Shown here: positions 32,636-41,420 of the stretch, piece by piece
Layout of the letters: each line of letters opens with the position of its first letter
Position numbering within the stretch: position 1 is the stretch's first letter
Notes under the pieces: generated by a model
Seen by the model: only the letters and a program-made list of their open reading frames with translations
Told to the model about the DNA's origin: nothing
The model's database searches: none
Assembly (NCBI GenBank): GCA_015057025.1
Contig: SVFD01000001.1
Location: 62,001 to 126,000, forward strand
Direction: 5' to 3'
DNA from: Lachnospiraceae bacterium
GTDB taxonomy: Bacteria; Bacillota; Clostridia; Lachnospirales; Lachnospiraceae
DNA: 64,000 nt
Made by a program: the position numbers and the translations under genes

Positions 32636-33190
32636 ATGAAAAAGAAATTCAATGTGTTATTTGCGCTAAGTATATTGTGTTATGTCTTATTGTTAGGATG
32701 TAATGATAGTGACGCGGCAAATAATGAGACGGTTACAACTGAGGTTGAGTCGGAAGCGGTATCTGAGGTTGTGGAGGAAATAAGTGAGGAAGAAAATGGG
32801 CCGGAGACTTCAGAGGAGAATTCACTTAAAACGGTGGAAGAAATAGAGTATGCGAACTGTACAAATGGTGATGAATTTATAGAGTATTTAAAACAATATG
32901 ATGGTGTGATAATTACCAATTATAGTTTTGCAGAAGAGGGGAGACCTCAAGTGCTTATACCGAACGGTGCATATTACACAATTTCAGAAGGTGAATCGAT
33001 ACGGATTATACCAAACAATAAAGAAGTAACGGATGTTCAAAATAGTACATATAATTTTGAATTAGATCTTACAATGGTTGGATGGGCAATTCGTTTTTGG
33101 GATAAAGGCGAAGACCAGGAAACATCATTTGTTGTAAACTATGCTGACGGAACTTCCGAGGAATTTACGCTTTATATTACGGTGGAATAA
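32636..33190 (+). CDS. Uncharacterised lipoprotein
   Basis: A 184-residue lipoprotein: signal peptide with lipobox LLLGC (Cys near residue 21), a Glu/Ser-rich spacer (about 25-65), then a beta-rich domain (IIPNNKEVTDVQNSTYNFEL, VGWAIRFWDKGEDQETSF). The final domain starts around a short stretch EFIEYLKQYDGVIITNYSF. No family recognised. AAGGAG lies 9 bases before the ATG at 32636; an ATG 9 bases upstream is too close to it. Confidence 0.78.
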   Translation: MKKKFNVLFALSILCYVLLLGCNDSDAANNETVTTEVESEAVSEVVEEISEEENGPETSEENSLKTVEEIEYANCTNGDEFIEYLKQYDGVIITNYSFAEEGRPQVLIPNGAYYTISEGESIRIIPNNKEVTDVQNSTYNFELDLTMVGWAIRFWDKGEDQETSFVVNYADGTSEEFTLYITVE

Positions 33191-33230
33191 TTGTCTTACA
33201 GTACCAAGGAATAGATTTAATGACGACAGA

Positions 33231-33263
33231 AAGATGTACTTCATTTCGGAGTGCATCTTTTTT
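33231..33263 (+). terminator. Intrinsic terminator
   Basis: AAGATGTACTTC (33231-33242) pairs with GGAGTGCATCTT (33248-33259) with two G-T pairs, followed by T-rich bases. It ends the lipoprotein gene. Confidence 0.8.
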
Positions 33264-33526
33264 GTGCAATTTGCACATAGACAATTCTTTCCATGCTTAG
33301 TTATGATGTATTCAAAGCATATAGTATTTCTTACAAATTCTATGTAGATACAAATCTGACAATTCTACACAATCCAACCTATGGATTTTATTTGAGTTTT
33401 TAGGTATTTGGGTTCAATTTCAGGAAAATCTATGCTTTTTTATCCATTTTTCAATTTAATAGGCAGGAGATTTTCAAGGACACGGTGAGGAAACTCCTGC
33501 ACCGAGAGTATTCGGGAAGGAGGGCT
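33264..33526. other. Intergenic region upstream of the Rpn-like gene
   Basis: An AT-rich stretch without a convincing gene. It contains a palindrome GTGCAATTTGCAC just after the terminator and an inverted repeat CAGGAG/CTCCTG (33464-33469 and 33494-33499). The frame of the next gene is open upstream to before 33422 and would read EIFKDTVRKLLHREYSGRRA, but has no better start codon. Confidence 0.5.
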
Positions 33527-34528
33527 ATGGGAAAATTAGATATTACCCAAAAGTCGTTCTTTGAGAATGCGGAGCATTTCGCTGACTTGATGAACGGAGT
33601 CTACTTCGGAGGAAAGCCTGTTTTGAAGGCGGAAGAATTAACGTCGGTAAACAGTGTATTGCAAAAAGCAGATGAGGAAGTTGCATTAGAGAAACTTCGT
33701 GATGTGGTTAAAATGCAAACGAAAGACGGCAGAGTGTTTGCTCTTTATGTATTGGAGAATCAATATAGGATTGATTACAGTATGTTGGTACGTATCATGG
33801 TAGAAGAGAGCCTGGAATACGAGAATCAAGTCAAAGCAATACGAAAGAGAAACAAAGAGAAGTATCGTAATGTATTATCGCCGGATGAGTATTTGTATGG
33901 CTTTCGTAAAAGAGACCGCTTATATCCGATACATACGTTGGTTCTGTATTGGGGAGATAAAGAGTGGGATGCTATTGACTCATTGAGGGAGCTGACCACA
34001 ATATCTGTCGATGATGCAAACATGGAGCAGTGTGTCGCAGCGCTGGTGCCGGATTATCGTATCCGTGTATATGACTTAAATAAAGTAGAAGATTTTAGTG
34101 ATTTTAGAACTACTTTAAGAACGCTGTTTGAATTTTATTCAAAAAGAAAGGATGTGAAAGAATTGAAGGAATACATGAAGAGGAATGAACCTGAAATACG
34201 TAAGCTTGATAAGGATAGTCGATTTCTTTTGGCTACCCTGATAAAAGAAAAGAGACTAGTCATAGAACTGCAAAAACAAGAGGAACAGAAGGAAAAGGAG
34301 GAAGAAGGCGTGTGTAAAGCAATTGATGACATGATTGAAGAGGGAAGAATGGAAGGAATCATTCAAGGAAAAGTAGAAAATGTTGTGGAACTTTTAGAAG
34401 AAGTTGGACAGTTAAGCGAATCCCTGAAGAAACGTATTTCTGAGGAAACCAATCTTGAGAATTTAAGCAAATGGCTTAAGCTTGCCGCAAAGTCTAAGAC
34501 TATTGCTGATTTTGAAGCTGCAATGTGA
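33527..34528 (+). CDS. Rpn/PD-(D/E)XK nuclease-type putative transposase protein
   Basis: A 333-residue protein of the kind annotated in Lachnospiraceae as Rpn-family recombination-promoting nuclease or YhgA-like transposase. The N-terminus (FFENAEHFADLMNGVYFGGKPVLKAEEL) is the family's usual opening; a nuclease-like core follows (VVKMQTKDGRVFALYVLENQYRIDYSM), with LYPIHTLVLYWGDKEWD. The C-terminus is a charged coiled coil. AAGGAGGG precedes the ATG at 33527; an upstream in-frame GTG at 33485 is possible. Family members occur in many copies and vary rapidly. Function in this cell unknown. Confidence 0.75.
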   Translation: MGKLDITQKSFFENAEHFADLMNGVYFGGKPVLKAEELTSVNSVLQKADEEVALEKLRDVVKMQTKDGRVFALYVLENQYRIDYSMLVRIMVEESLEYENQVKAIRKRNKEKYRNVLSPDEYLYGFRKRDRLYPIHTLVLYWGDKEWDAIDSLRELTTISVDDANMEQCVAALVPDYRIRVYDLNKVEDFSDFRTTLRTLFEFYSKRKDVKELKEYMKRNEPEIRKLDKDSRFLLATLIKEKRLVIELQKQEEQKEKEEEGVCKAIDDMIEEGRMEGIIQGKVENVVELLEEVGQLSESLKKRISEETNLENLSKWLKLAAKSKTIADFEAAM

Positions 34529-34535
34529 GATAAGC

Positions 34536-34569
34536 AAAGGTGTACATCATAAGTGGTGTGCACCTTTTT
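34536..34569 (+). terminator. Intrinsic terminator
   Basis: AAAGGTGTACA pairs with TGTGCACCTTT (one G-T pair), followed by T-rich bases. It ends the Rpn-like gene. Confidence 0.8.
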
Positions 34570-34644
34570 GCATACACATCCTGTCCGCATTCATATATTG
34601 TAAAAATTGAAACTATTTCAAATCTGATAAAAGGAAAACAATTT

Positions 34645-35478
34645 ATGGATAAGAAAACGATGTTTAAAGTTGCAATTATTATGATAGTAGCTATGACGCT
34701 TGCTCTGTTGATTAGAGGTATTATTGTCCAGTATAAAAGAGTGCAAATTGCACAAAATCCGGCTGGAGAAATTCCTTTGACGGAAACTGAGTTGCTCGAA
34801 AAGCCTTACAGTGGATATATTGTTGTAATTGATGCCGGACATGGCGGGGCAGACCCGGGCAAAGTGGGAGCGAACGGTACTTTAGAAAAGGATATTAATC
34901 TTGAAATTACCTTAGCATTACAGGAGGCTTTGGAAGAGGAAGGCATGACGGTTGTTTTGACAAGACATAACGACAGCGGTTTGTATGATGAAAACAGCAG
35001 TAATAAAAAAATGCAGGATATGCGTGGAAGGCTTGCCATTATTGAAGAAAGTAACGCGGATTTGGTGGTGAGTATTCATCAAAACAGCTTCGGCGATTCG
35101 TCGGTTTGCGGGCCGCAGGTTTTTTACCATGAGACCAGTGAAAAAGGAGCTGAGGCTGCAAAATTGATGCAGGATGCTTTAAATACAGAACTGGAAATTG
35201 CCCGCCCCAGAGTACAGAAAGGGAATGATAATTATTACCTTTTAACGAAATGCTCGAAAGTTATGATTATTGCTGAATGCGGTTTTTTATCCAATCCCGA
35301 GGAAGAGGCTTTGTTAAAAGATTCAGACTATCGGGAAAGAATTGTGGAGGCAATCAAGCAGGGGATTTGCAATTATTTGGATGGCATTAATGTGGTGCCG
35401 GATGAAACACCCAAAACGGATGAAGTTGTTTGGATACATAAAAGAGGTGAAATGCTACAAAAAGAAATGATAATATAA
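34645..35478 (+). CDS. N-acetylmuramoyl-L-alanine amidase (Amidase_3)
   Basis: A 277-residue cell-wall amidase that cleaves the bond between MurNAc and the stem peptide. A signal anchor covers residues 7-25. The catalytic domain has zinc ligands in VIDAGHGGADPG (His), INLEITL (Glu) and VSIHQNSF (His), and the catalytic Glu in IAECGFLSN. The ATG at 34645 with AAAGGA upstream is preferred to an upstream in-frame start lying in the terminator of the previous gene. The domain reaches nearly to the C-terminus; the last 25 residues are a polar tail. Confidence 0.9.
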   Translation: MDKKTMFKVAIIMIVAMTLALLIRGIIVQYKRVQIAQNPAGEIPLTETELLEKPYSGYIVVIDAGHGGADPGKVGANGTLEKDINLEITLALQEALEEEGMTVVLTRHNDSGLYDENSSNKKMQDMRGRLAIIEESNADLVVSIHQNSFGDSSVCGPQVFYHETSEKGAEAAKLMQDALNTELEIARPRVQKGNDNYYLLTKCSKVMIIAECGFLSNPEEEALLKDSDYRERIVEAIKQGICNYLDGINVVPDETPKTDEVVWIHKRGEMLQKEMII

Positions 35479-35484
35479 AATTCC

Positions 35485-35513
35485 TTGGTATTCTTAAAAA
35501 AATGTGTTATGAT
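35485..35513 (+). promoter_or_regulatory. Candidate promoter of the tsaC-rpiB operon
   Basis: TTGGTA (35485-35490), 17-base spacer ending TGTGT, TATGAT (35508-35513), followed by a leader that can form GGCAT/ATGCC with an inner CTGCT/AGCAG hairpin. Confidence 0.6.
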
Positions 35514-35583
35514 ACAATCGAATGAGTATAGGCATATGAAATTCTGCTCATAAAGCAGTTAGATGCCGATACAGGAGGTCGGT

Positions 35584-36645
35584 ATGCGTACCGTTGTCAT
35601 CGCACAGGAAGAAAACAGAATAGATGCAAAGGTAATGGCACAGGCGGGAGAAATCATCAAACGAGGTGGTCTGGTGGCTTTTCCGACAGAGACGGTATAT
35701 GGACTCGGAGGAGACGGGCTGAATCCTCAATCTTCCCGTAAAATATATGAGGCTAAGGGGCGTCCTTCTGACAATCCTTTAATTATACACATTTGTCGGA
35801 TGGAAGATTTACAAACTATCGTAAAAGAAATACCGGACGAGGCAAAGAAGCTGGCAGAGGCTTTTTGGCCGGGACCTCTTACCATGATTCTGCCAAAGGC
35901 AGACTGTGTTCCTAAGGAGACAACGGGTGGTCTTGATACGGTAGCGGTAAGAATGCCTTCCCATAAAGTGGCGTTAGCTTTTATTGAAGCCGCAGGCGGT
36001 TTTGTGGCGGCACCCAGTGCCAATTTAAGCGGTAAGCCCAGTCCGACCCTGGCAAAATATGTGGTGGAAGATATGGACGGACGAATCGACATGATTATTG
36101 ATGGCGGTAACATTGAAATCGGTTTGGAATCCACCATAGTGGATTTGACCGGTGATGTGCCTATGATTTTAAGACCGGGCTATATCACACAGGAGATGTT
36201 AAAAGATGTTCTGGGAGAAGTAACCTGCGACCCCACTCTTTTAGACGGGGATTGCAAGGACAGACCGAAAGCACCGGGAATGCGATATCGCCATTATGCC
36301 CCTAAGGGAGACATGCTTATCTTAGAAGGAAGCCCTGAGGCGGTGGTGAAGGAAATCAATCAAATGGTAGAAGCGAGCCGGGCACAGGGATTAAAAACCG
36401 GTGTCATTGCTACCGGTGAGAATGCAGACAAGTATTGCGCGGATGTAGTTAAGGTTATCGGAAACAGAAGCGAAGAAACAGCCATTGCGGCGTCGCTTTA
36501 TCGTATTTTACGTGAATTTGATGATGAAGAAGTTGATGCCATTTATTCCGAAAGCTTTGCTACGGACGGAATCGGACAGGCTATTATGAATCGATTATTA
36601 AAGGCCGCAGGCCATAAATATAAAAATCTCTGGGAGGATGCGTAA
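35584..36645 (+). CDS. tsaC: L-threonylcarbamoyladenylate synthase (Sua5/YrdC type)
   Basis: A 353-residue two-domain Sua5 protein making the threonylcarbamoyl-AMP used for t6A37 modification of tRNAs reading ANN codons. The YrdC domain (about 10-205) includes GGLVAFPTETVYGLGGDG, KGRPSDNPLIIH, WPGPLTMIL and APSANLSGKPSPT; the linker holds PGMRYRHYAPKGDM; the C-terminal Sua5 domain follows. The ATG at 35584 has AGGAGGT 4 bases upstream. Its stop codon directly abuts the start of rpiB, so they are co-translated or tightly coupled. Confidence 0.94.
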   Translation: MRTVVIAQEENRIDAKVMAQAGEIIKRGGLVAFPTETVYGLGGDGLNPQSSRKIYEAKGRPSDNPLIIHICRMEDLQTIVKEIPDEAKKLAEAFWPGPLTMILPKADCVPKETTGGLDTVAVRMPSHKVALAFIEAAGGFVAAPSANLSGKPSPTLAKYVVEDMDGRIDMIIDGGNIEIGLESTIVDLTGDVPMILRPGYITQEMLKDVLGEVTCDPTLLDGDCKDRPKAPGMRYRHYAPKGDMLILEGSPEAVVKEINQMVEASRAQGLKTGVIATGENADKYCADVVKVIGNRSEETAIAASLYRILREFDDEEVDAIYSESFATDGIGQAIMNRLLKAAGHKYKNLWEDA

Positions 36646-37077
36646 ATGAATATTTCATTAGGATGTGACCATGGCGGTTACGATTTAAAGGAAGCAGTTA
36701 AGAAACATTTGGAGGCACAGGGACATACCTGTAAAGATTTCGGTTGCTATGATAAGAGCTCCTGCGATTATCCCAATCACGGAAGACCGGCAGCGGAAGC
36801 GGTAGCAAAGGGAGAATGTGATAAGGGTATTGTAATTTGTACCACCGGTATTGGTATGTCTATGGTTGCAAATAAGGTAAAAGGTGTGCGTGCGGCACTT
36901 TGTGCAGATTCCCTTTCAGCAGAGTTGACAAGACAGCATAACAACGCAAATGTACTTGTTTTAGGTGCGGGTATTGTGGGTATGAACCTTGCACTTAAAA
37001 TTGTAGATACTTTTATGACAACAGAATTTTCCGGTGACGAGAGACATCAGAGAAGAATCAATTTGATTGAAGATTAA
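36646..37077 (+). CDS. rpiB: Ribose-5-phosphate isomerase B
   Basis: A 143-residue RpiB/LacAB-family sugar-phosphate isomerase. The opening SLGCDHGGYDLKEAV contains substrate-binding Asp/His; the catalytic Cys is in IVICTTGIGMSMVANK; NNANVLVLGAGIVG and RHQRRINLIE close the protein. It interconverts ribose-5-P and ribulose-5-P in the cytosol. Start codon immediately follows the tsaC stop. Confidence 0.93.
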   Translation: MNISLGCDHGGYDLKEAVKKHLEAQGHTCKDFGCYDKSSCDYPNHGRPAAEAVAKGECDKGIVICTTGIGMSMVANKVKGVRAALCADSLSAELTRQHNNANVLVLGAGIVGMNLALKIVDTFMTTEFSGDERHQRRINLIED

Positions 37078-37159
37078 TTTTTATATAAGGATTTCCTGAT
37101 AAAAATTATTGAGAACCAGAAATGAATACAGGCAGTGGGGTGCCAAAACGGAGGGGTAC

Positions 37160-37639
37160 ATGAAGAGAAAAGATTATATTACATGGGATGAATATTTTAC
37201 AGGAATTGCCATGCTTTCCGGTATGCGTTCCAAGGATCCTAACACACAGGTGGGGGCCTGTATTGTGGGAAAAGACAATCGTATTTTATCAGTTGGTTAC
37301 AACGGATTCCCTAATGGTTGCTCAGATGAATTATTTCCTTGGGCAAGAGAAGGCGGAGAACTGGATACCAAGTATGCGTTTGTGGCCCATAGTGAATTAA
37401 ATGCGATTTTGAATTATCGTGGCGGAAATTTAGAGGGCGCAAAGATTTATGTTACATTGTTCCCTTGTAATGAATGTGCCAAGGCAATTATTCAAGCAGG
37501 TATTAAGGAAGTTATTTATGATTCCGACAAATATAAGGGAACACCTTCAAATATTGCAGCTAAAAAAATGTTTGAGGCGGCAGGGGTGAAATGTGTACAG
37601 TATCAACGTACCGGACGCACAATTAGTTTTGAAGTATAG
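37160..37639 (+). CDS. dCMP deaminase
   Basis: A 159-residue zinc-dependent deoxycytidylate deaminase giving dUMP for dTMP synthesis (ComEB family). Zinc ligands are in VAHSELNAIL and FPCNECAKAII; the N-terminal YFTGIAMLSGMRSKDPNTQVGA is typical. The ATG at 37160 is chosen because GGAGGGG lies 5 bases before it. It follows rpiB by 82 bases and may be in the same transcript. Confidence 0.92.
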   Translation: MKRKDYITWDEYFTGIAMLSGMRSKDPNTQVGACIVGKDNRILSVGYNGFPNGCSDELFPWAREGGELDTKYAFVAHSELNAILNYRGGNLEGAKIYVTLFPCNECAKAIIQAGIKEVIYDSDKYKGTPSNIAAKKMFEAAGVKCVQYQRTGRTISFEV

Positions 37640-37680
37640 TAACTTTTGCTGAAACAATAGGGGAAAAACAAAAGGCAGGT

Positions 37681-38889
37681 ATGATTTTGAGAAAGAGAAG
37701 AAGAAAACTGATAGCGTTTGCATTAACAGTCTGTATGATTGCAATTGCAATTCCGCAGATGAATGTTTATGCTACAACAACTTTGGATCAATTGAATCAG
37801 GCTGAGCAGGAAATGCAACAGCTGGAACAGGAAAAAGAAGAAATCGACCAGGAAAAGGAAGATTTAGAAGACGAGCTTGGCGGTTTGAATGCACAACATG
37901 GTTCTTTAAAAGAGGAATTGGAAGCATTAAATGAAGAACTGGCGGCGGCAACAGAACGATTAGCTGAGTTAGAAACTGAAATTGCGGACAAAGAGGATGA
38001 GATAGAGCAGACAAGGCTGGATTTGGAAGAAGCAAAGCAGACGGAAGAAGAACAGTATGAAGCTATGCAGAATAGAATGCAGGCGGCATATGAGAGTCCG
38101 GATACGGATTATTTGGAAATGCTTTTATCTGCCCGCAGTATTTCGGAACTTTTAAATCTTGCGGATTATATCAGCATGCTGGCAGATTATGATAATCAGT
38201 TATTGTTAGAATACCAGGAAGCGAAAGAAGAGGTGGCAGCTAAAGAGGTTGCCTTGGAAGAAGAACTGGAAGAGTTGGAAGTTTTAAAAGAAGAGAATAT
38301 TGCGGAACAGGAAAAAATCAATGAAATGATTGAAGAAACTGCGGAGTATGTAGCACAATATGCTGCCCAAATATCTACAGCAGAAGCAGAATTGGCAGAA
38401 TTGGAAGCAGAGGTTGCTGCGAAGGAAGCGGAATTGGCAGCACAGGAAGCGGATGTGGAGGCATTGAAGAAAAAATATCAGGAAGAACTTCTTATGTCCC
38501 AACTTGCAAATTCCTCTGCAAAACGTGATATTTCCCAGGTTGTATTTGAAGAGGGCGACAGATACCTTCTTGCAAATCTGATTTATTGTGAAGCGGGAGG
38601 AGAACCCTATGAGGGACAGGTTGCGGTAGGAGCGGTGGTAATTAACCGTGTGCTCTCCAGCGTATATCCTAATACAGTTTCCGGTGTTATTTATCAGAAG
38701 AGTCAGTTTTCGCCGGCAGGAAGCGGGCGCCTGGCACTTGCACTCGCGCAAAATAAAGCAACAGATTCTTGCTATCGTGCAGCAGATGAGGCAATGGCCG
38801 GTGTAACCAATGTGGGTGGTTGCGTATACTTTAGAACTCCGATTCCGGGACTGACCGGTATTCAAATCGGTAATCATATCTTTTATTAG
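37681..38889 (+). CDS. Exported coiled-coil protein with SleB-type hydrolase domain
   Basis: A 402-residue secreted cell-wall protein. A signal peptide (cleavage near VYAT, residue 32) is followed by about 230 residues of Gln/Glu/Leu-rich coiled coil (PcsB/CwlO-like), and a C-terminal Hydrolase_2/SleB domain (LLANLIYCEAGGEPYEGQVAVGAVVINRV with the likely catalytic Glu, and QFSPAGSGRL). The coiled coil may bind FtsEX-like partners; the hydrolase may be a lytic transglycosylase or amidase, with spore-cortex or vegetative roles both possible. Confidence 0.87.
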   Translation: MILRKRRRKLIAFALTVCMIAIAIPQMNVYATTTLDQLNQAEQEMQQLEQEKEEIDQEKEDLEDELGGLNAQHGSLKEELEALNEELAAATERLAELETEIADKEDEIEQTRLDLEEAKQTEEEQYEAMQNRMQAAYESPDTDYLEMLLSARSISELLNLADYISMLADYDNQLLLEYQEAKEEVAAKEVALEEELEELEVLKEENIAEQEKINEMIEETAEYVAQYAAQISTAEAELAELEAEVAAKEAELAAQEADVEALKKKYQEELLMSQLANSSAKRDISQVVFEEGDRYLLANLIYCEAGGEPYEGQVAVGAVVINRVLSSVYPNTVSGVIYQKSQFSPAGSGRLALALAQNKATDSCYRAADEAMAGVTNVGGCVYFRTPIPGLTGIQIGNHIFY

Positions 38890-38927
38890 TTGCTAATGTT
38901 GGGAATATTATTAATTAGGAGGATTTA

Positions 38928-39998
38928 ATGAAAAGAATATATTCGTTGGATTTTTTACGCATTGTTGCTGCGGTTTTTATAATATTCCATCATTATCAAC
39001 AACTTACAGGTGTTTTTTTTACGGGTGAGCTTAATTTTCACGGCGGCAATTTTGATTTTGGGTATTTGGTTGAGCTGTTTTTTATTTTATCGGGATTTTT
39101 AGCCTACAATATTGTAGATAAAAAAGAACTGTCATTTTCCGAATTTTATTTATCTAAACTAAAAAGATTACTCCCCTTAGTTTTTATTAGTTGTATCGTA
39201 TATGAAATTTTTTTGTTTTTGTATGAAAGAGAGGGGAACGGATTTTGGATATTAGGACCTGATATTAGTATATGGGATACAATTGTTAGCGGACTGGGAT
39301 TGCAATGCGTATGGAAAGTTGATGGTATCTTAGTAAATAATCCGGTTTGGTATATCAGTTCCTTGTTATTAAGTTATGCAATTTTTTTCTTTTTGATTTA
39401 TATTGGCAGAAGGAAAAAGTTGGAAATAACATATCTTTTTGTTGCTATGATTTTGCTGGGAGTAAGCATATTAGAATGTCATTTGCAGTTGCCCTTTTTT
39501 AATCAAAATGCAGCTAGGGGCTATTGTGCATTTTTCTTTGGTCTTGTGTTTGCCCATTTTACCCATGGGAAAAAGATAACATGGAAACATTCGATGGTTT
39601 GCTTTTTTCTAGTGGCAGGAATGACTTATGGAATGGCGAATTATTTTCAATATTTTGAAAATGGAATTCGATATATTATGATATTTATATATTATCCAGC
39701 ATTAATTTTATTATTTATTGGCTCTCCCCTAAAACAAATGTTGAACTATAAGTTTATTGGGATTCTAGGTAAAATTACCTATGATATGTATGTGTGGCAT
39801 GTGCCTATGCTTCTTTTGTTATATATTATTTCGAATAAGAAACCTGAGCTGATAAACTTTGATTTACGTTATACTATGTATGCGTTTGCAGGAGGGATGG
39901 TTATAGTGGGAATAATATCTCATTATTTAATTGACAGACCTATACAAAGATTGTTACGTAGCGGCGATAAGCAACATAAAATTAAGGAATTGAACTGA
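38928..39998 (+). CDS. Acyltransferase 3 family membrane protein (OafA-like)
   Basis: A 356-residue integral membrane acyltransferase with about ten helices. Opening RIYSLDFLRIVAAVFIIFHHYQ contains the family R and catalytic His; YLVELFFILSGFLAYN is the second motif; YDMYVWHVPMLLLLY sits near the C-terminus. The family O-acylates envelope sugars or lipids. Codon use is more AT-rich than neighbours, which hints at later acquisition. AGGAGG precedes the ATG. Confidence 0.87.
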   Translation: MKRIYSLDFLRIVAAVFIIFHHYQQLTGVFFTGELNFHGGNFDFGYLVELFFILSGFLAYNIVDKKELSFSEFYLSKLKRLLPLVFISCIVYEIFLFLYEREGNGFWILGPDISIWDTIVSGLGLQCVWKVDGILVNNPVWYISSLLLSYAIFFFLIYIGRRKKLEITYLFVAMILLGVSILECHLQLPFFNQNAARGYCAFFFGLVFAHFTHGKKITWKHSMVCFFLVAGMTYGMANYFQYFENGIRYIMIFIYYPALILLFIGSPLKQMLNYKFIGILGKITYDMYVWHVPMLLLLYIISNKKPELINFDLRYTMYAFAGGMVIVGIISHYLIDRPIQRLLRSGDKQHKIKELN

Positions 39999-40008
39999 GG
40001 AATGAAAT

Positions 40009-40057
40009 AAATAACCCCAAATTCCTACGAATTTATCGTAGGAATTTGGGGTTATTT
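40009..40057. terminator. Very strong bidirectional terminator
   Basis: A perfect stem of about 21 bp: ATAACCCCAAATTCCTACGA (40011-40030) with its exact complement ending near 40055, loop ATTTA, A- and T-tracts at both ends. It covers the stop codon of the convergent DUF402 gene. Confidence 0.92.
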
Positions 40058-40531
40058 ATCATATTTATCAATCAAATCCGTATATTTCCTGAATTCATTT
40101 TTATACATTACATTCAGTAATTTATTCGTTCTTACCAAAGCAGAATGCAACTGCTCTTTGGTAATTAGATCTTTCACAGAGGCTTCTGCCAGTTCATCTA
40201 AATCCAATACGCGAACTTGCCCGTCCGGATACAAAACAACATCTGTCAGCAGATCTGTTGAAGTATAGGAATTTGTTTCGGAATTGTATTCATAATCTAC
40301 AATATCGCAGTACCAGTAAAGTAAAGAATTATCCGCGCGATAAAACTTGCTTACTTTAATCCCCTCCTTAAGCATATAAGCAGAAAAACCATGGTCCATA
40401 TCTTTACGTGGTTTAATGGTCTTCCATTTGGTAATAATAACGGTATCGTCATAATACAAAACGATATCGTTTTTCAGATGTACTATTTCGTCGGGTATCA
40501 GTCTTCTGCGATATAAAGTGATATTTTCCAT
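40052..40531 (-). CDS. DUF402 domain protein
   Basis: A 159-residue protein of the DUF402 (FomD-like) family. The core is YRADNSLLYWYCDIVDYEY, DLLTDVVLYPDGQVRVLDLDEL and the C-terminal helix. DUF402 proteins bind divalent metals and some hydrolyse nucleoside diphosphates or nucleotide conjugates; the specific role here is unknown. The ATG at 40531 has GAAAGGAT 5 bases upstream; a longer in-frame start lacks a site. Confidence 0.85.
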   Translation of the reverse strand: MENITLYRRRLIPDEIVHLKNDIVLYYDDTVIITKWKTIKPRKDMDHGFSAYMLKEGIKVSKFYRADNSLLYWYCDIVDYEYNSETNSYTSTDLLTDVVLYPDGQVRVLDLDELAEASVKDLITKEQLHSALVRTNKLLNVMYKNEFRKYTDLIDKYDK

Positions 40532-40646
40532 ACAAATCCTTTCGGGTGACAAAATGTATATGACCTTGTAAAAATAGTACCTTTTGCAATGATAAAAGTC
40601 AACGAAAAAACTTTGCAAAAAGTGCCTAAAATTCGCACTTTTTAAC

Positions 40647-40675
40647 TAGACATTGCTTGACAAAGTGAGTATAAT
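40647..40675 (+). promoter_or_regulatory. Promoter of the ATP synthase operon
   Basis: TAGACA (40647-40652), 17-base spacer, TATAAT (40670-40675). The start near 40682 leaves a leader of about 34 bases before the ATG at 40716. An overlapping TTGACA at 40657 has no -10 at the right distance. Confidence 0.75.
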
Positions 40676-40715
40676 TATAAAGATGGTACAAAATAGGGAG
40701 AGAAGTACTAATTTT

Positions 40716-40961
40716 ATGGCAGCCGGAAAAAGAGATAATAAAATAAACATGCGAGAGATTGCCAAGGTGTTGGTATGTATTTCACAGTTTAGCATATCCA
40801 TGCTGGTGCCGATTGCCATGTGCTTTTTTGGCGGGTTACTTTTGGATAAGTGGCTTGGAACTTCTTATATAGCGATTGTACTGTTTTTTGTCGGAGCGAT
40901 TGCGGGCGGAAGGAATGTATATTTGCTTGCAAAGAAATATTTCGGCGAAGGTAAGGAGTAA
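40716..40961 (+). CDS. AtpZ/AtpI-like ATP synthase assembly protein
   Basis: An 81-residue two-span membrane protein (helices about 16-42 and 48-70) opening the ATP synthase operon. Sequence SMLVPIAMCFFGGLLLDKWLGTS with a GG-LLD-WLGT pattern is typical of AtpZ/AtpI-type factors thought to help c-ring assembly or Mg uptake. The start at 40716 is tentative: GGGAG is 15 bases away, and an ATG at 40683 lies almost at the transcription start. Confidence 0.8.
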   Translation: MAAGKRDNKINMREIAKVLVCISQFSISMLVPIAMCFFGGLLLDKWLGTSYIAIVLFFVGAIAGGRNVYLLAKKYFGEGKE

Positions 40962-40967
40962 TCAGAT

Positions 40968-41408
40968 TTGAAAAAAATAAATCCAACGTTGGTGGAACTT
41001 TGGGTGGGGTCGGCGTTTTTTTCGATGTTGGCACTTCTCATAGGAATCTGGTTTGTGGAGAACAAAGTTGCGTATGCTCTTGGTCTTTTGGCAGGAATGA
41101 TTACTTCCATGTATTTGGCCTGGCATATGGCAAAAAGTATCGATAAGATGTTAGAACAGGCTAAACTTGGTGCGGATGCAAGTGCCGGTATGAGAGTTTC
41201 GAGTTTGTTGCGTTACGGAATCGTGGTGCTGGTATTGATAGTTTCGGCCCTGGTTTCTGAATGGGTAAATCCCATCAGCGTTTTTATCGGTGTTTTTGGT
41301 TTGAAAGTGGCGGCATATCTCCAGCCGTTTACTCATAAAATCGTGTTTAAGGTATTTAAGTGGGAAGAAGAAATTTGCCCGGAAATGCCTGACACAGAAG
41401 AAGAATAA
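40968..41408 (+). CDS. ATP synthase subunit I-like membrane protein
   Basis: A 146-residue four-span protein with TTG start (40968), AAGGAG 9 bases upstream, 6 bases after the previous gene. Position and topology match ATP synthase subunit I (AtpI family), implicated in c-ring assembly in Na+-F-ATPases. The acidic tail EMPDTEEE is cytoplasmic. Sequence alone gives only weak family support; context is the main evidence. Confidence 0.75.
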   Translation: MKKINPTLVELWVGSAFFSMLALLIGIWFVENKVAYALGLLAGMITSMYLAWHMAKSIDKMLEQAKLGADASAGMRVSSLLRYGIVVLVLIVSALVSEWVNPISVFIGVFGLKVAAYLQPFTHKIVFKVFKWEEEICPEMPDTEEE

Positions 41409-41420
41409 GGAGGTAGAAGT

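Noticed and set aside
33262..33277. Palindrome GTGCAATTTGCAC, also seen as GTGCAAATTGCAC near 34741
   Set aside because: Short, self-complementary and one copy is inside a coding region; probably chance.
34540..34644. Longer N-terminus for the amidase
   Set aside because: It would start inside the terminator of the previous gene; the ATG at 34645 has a ribosome site and begins the signal anchor.
40653..40715. TTG start at 40653 for the AtpZ/I-like gene
   Set aside because: It lies between the -35 and -10 of the operon promoter, so it would not be transcribed.
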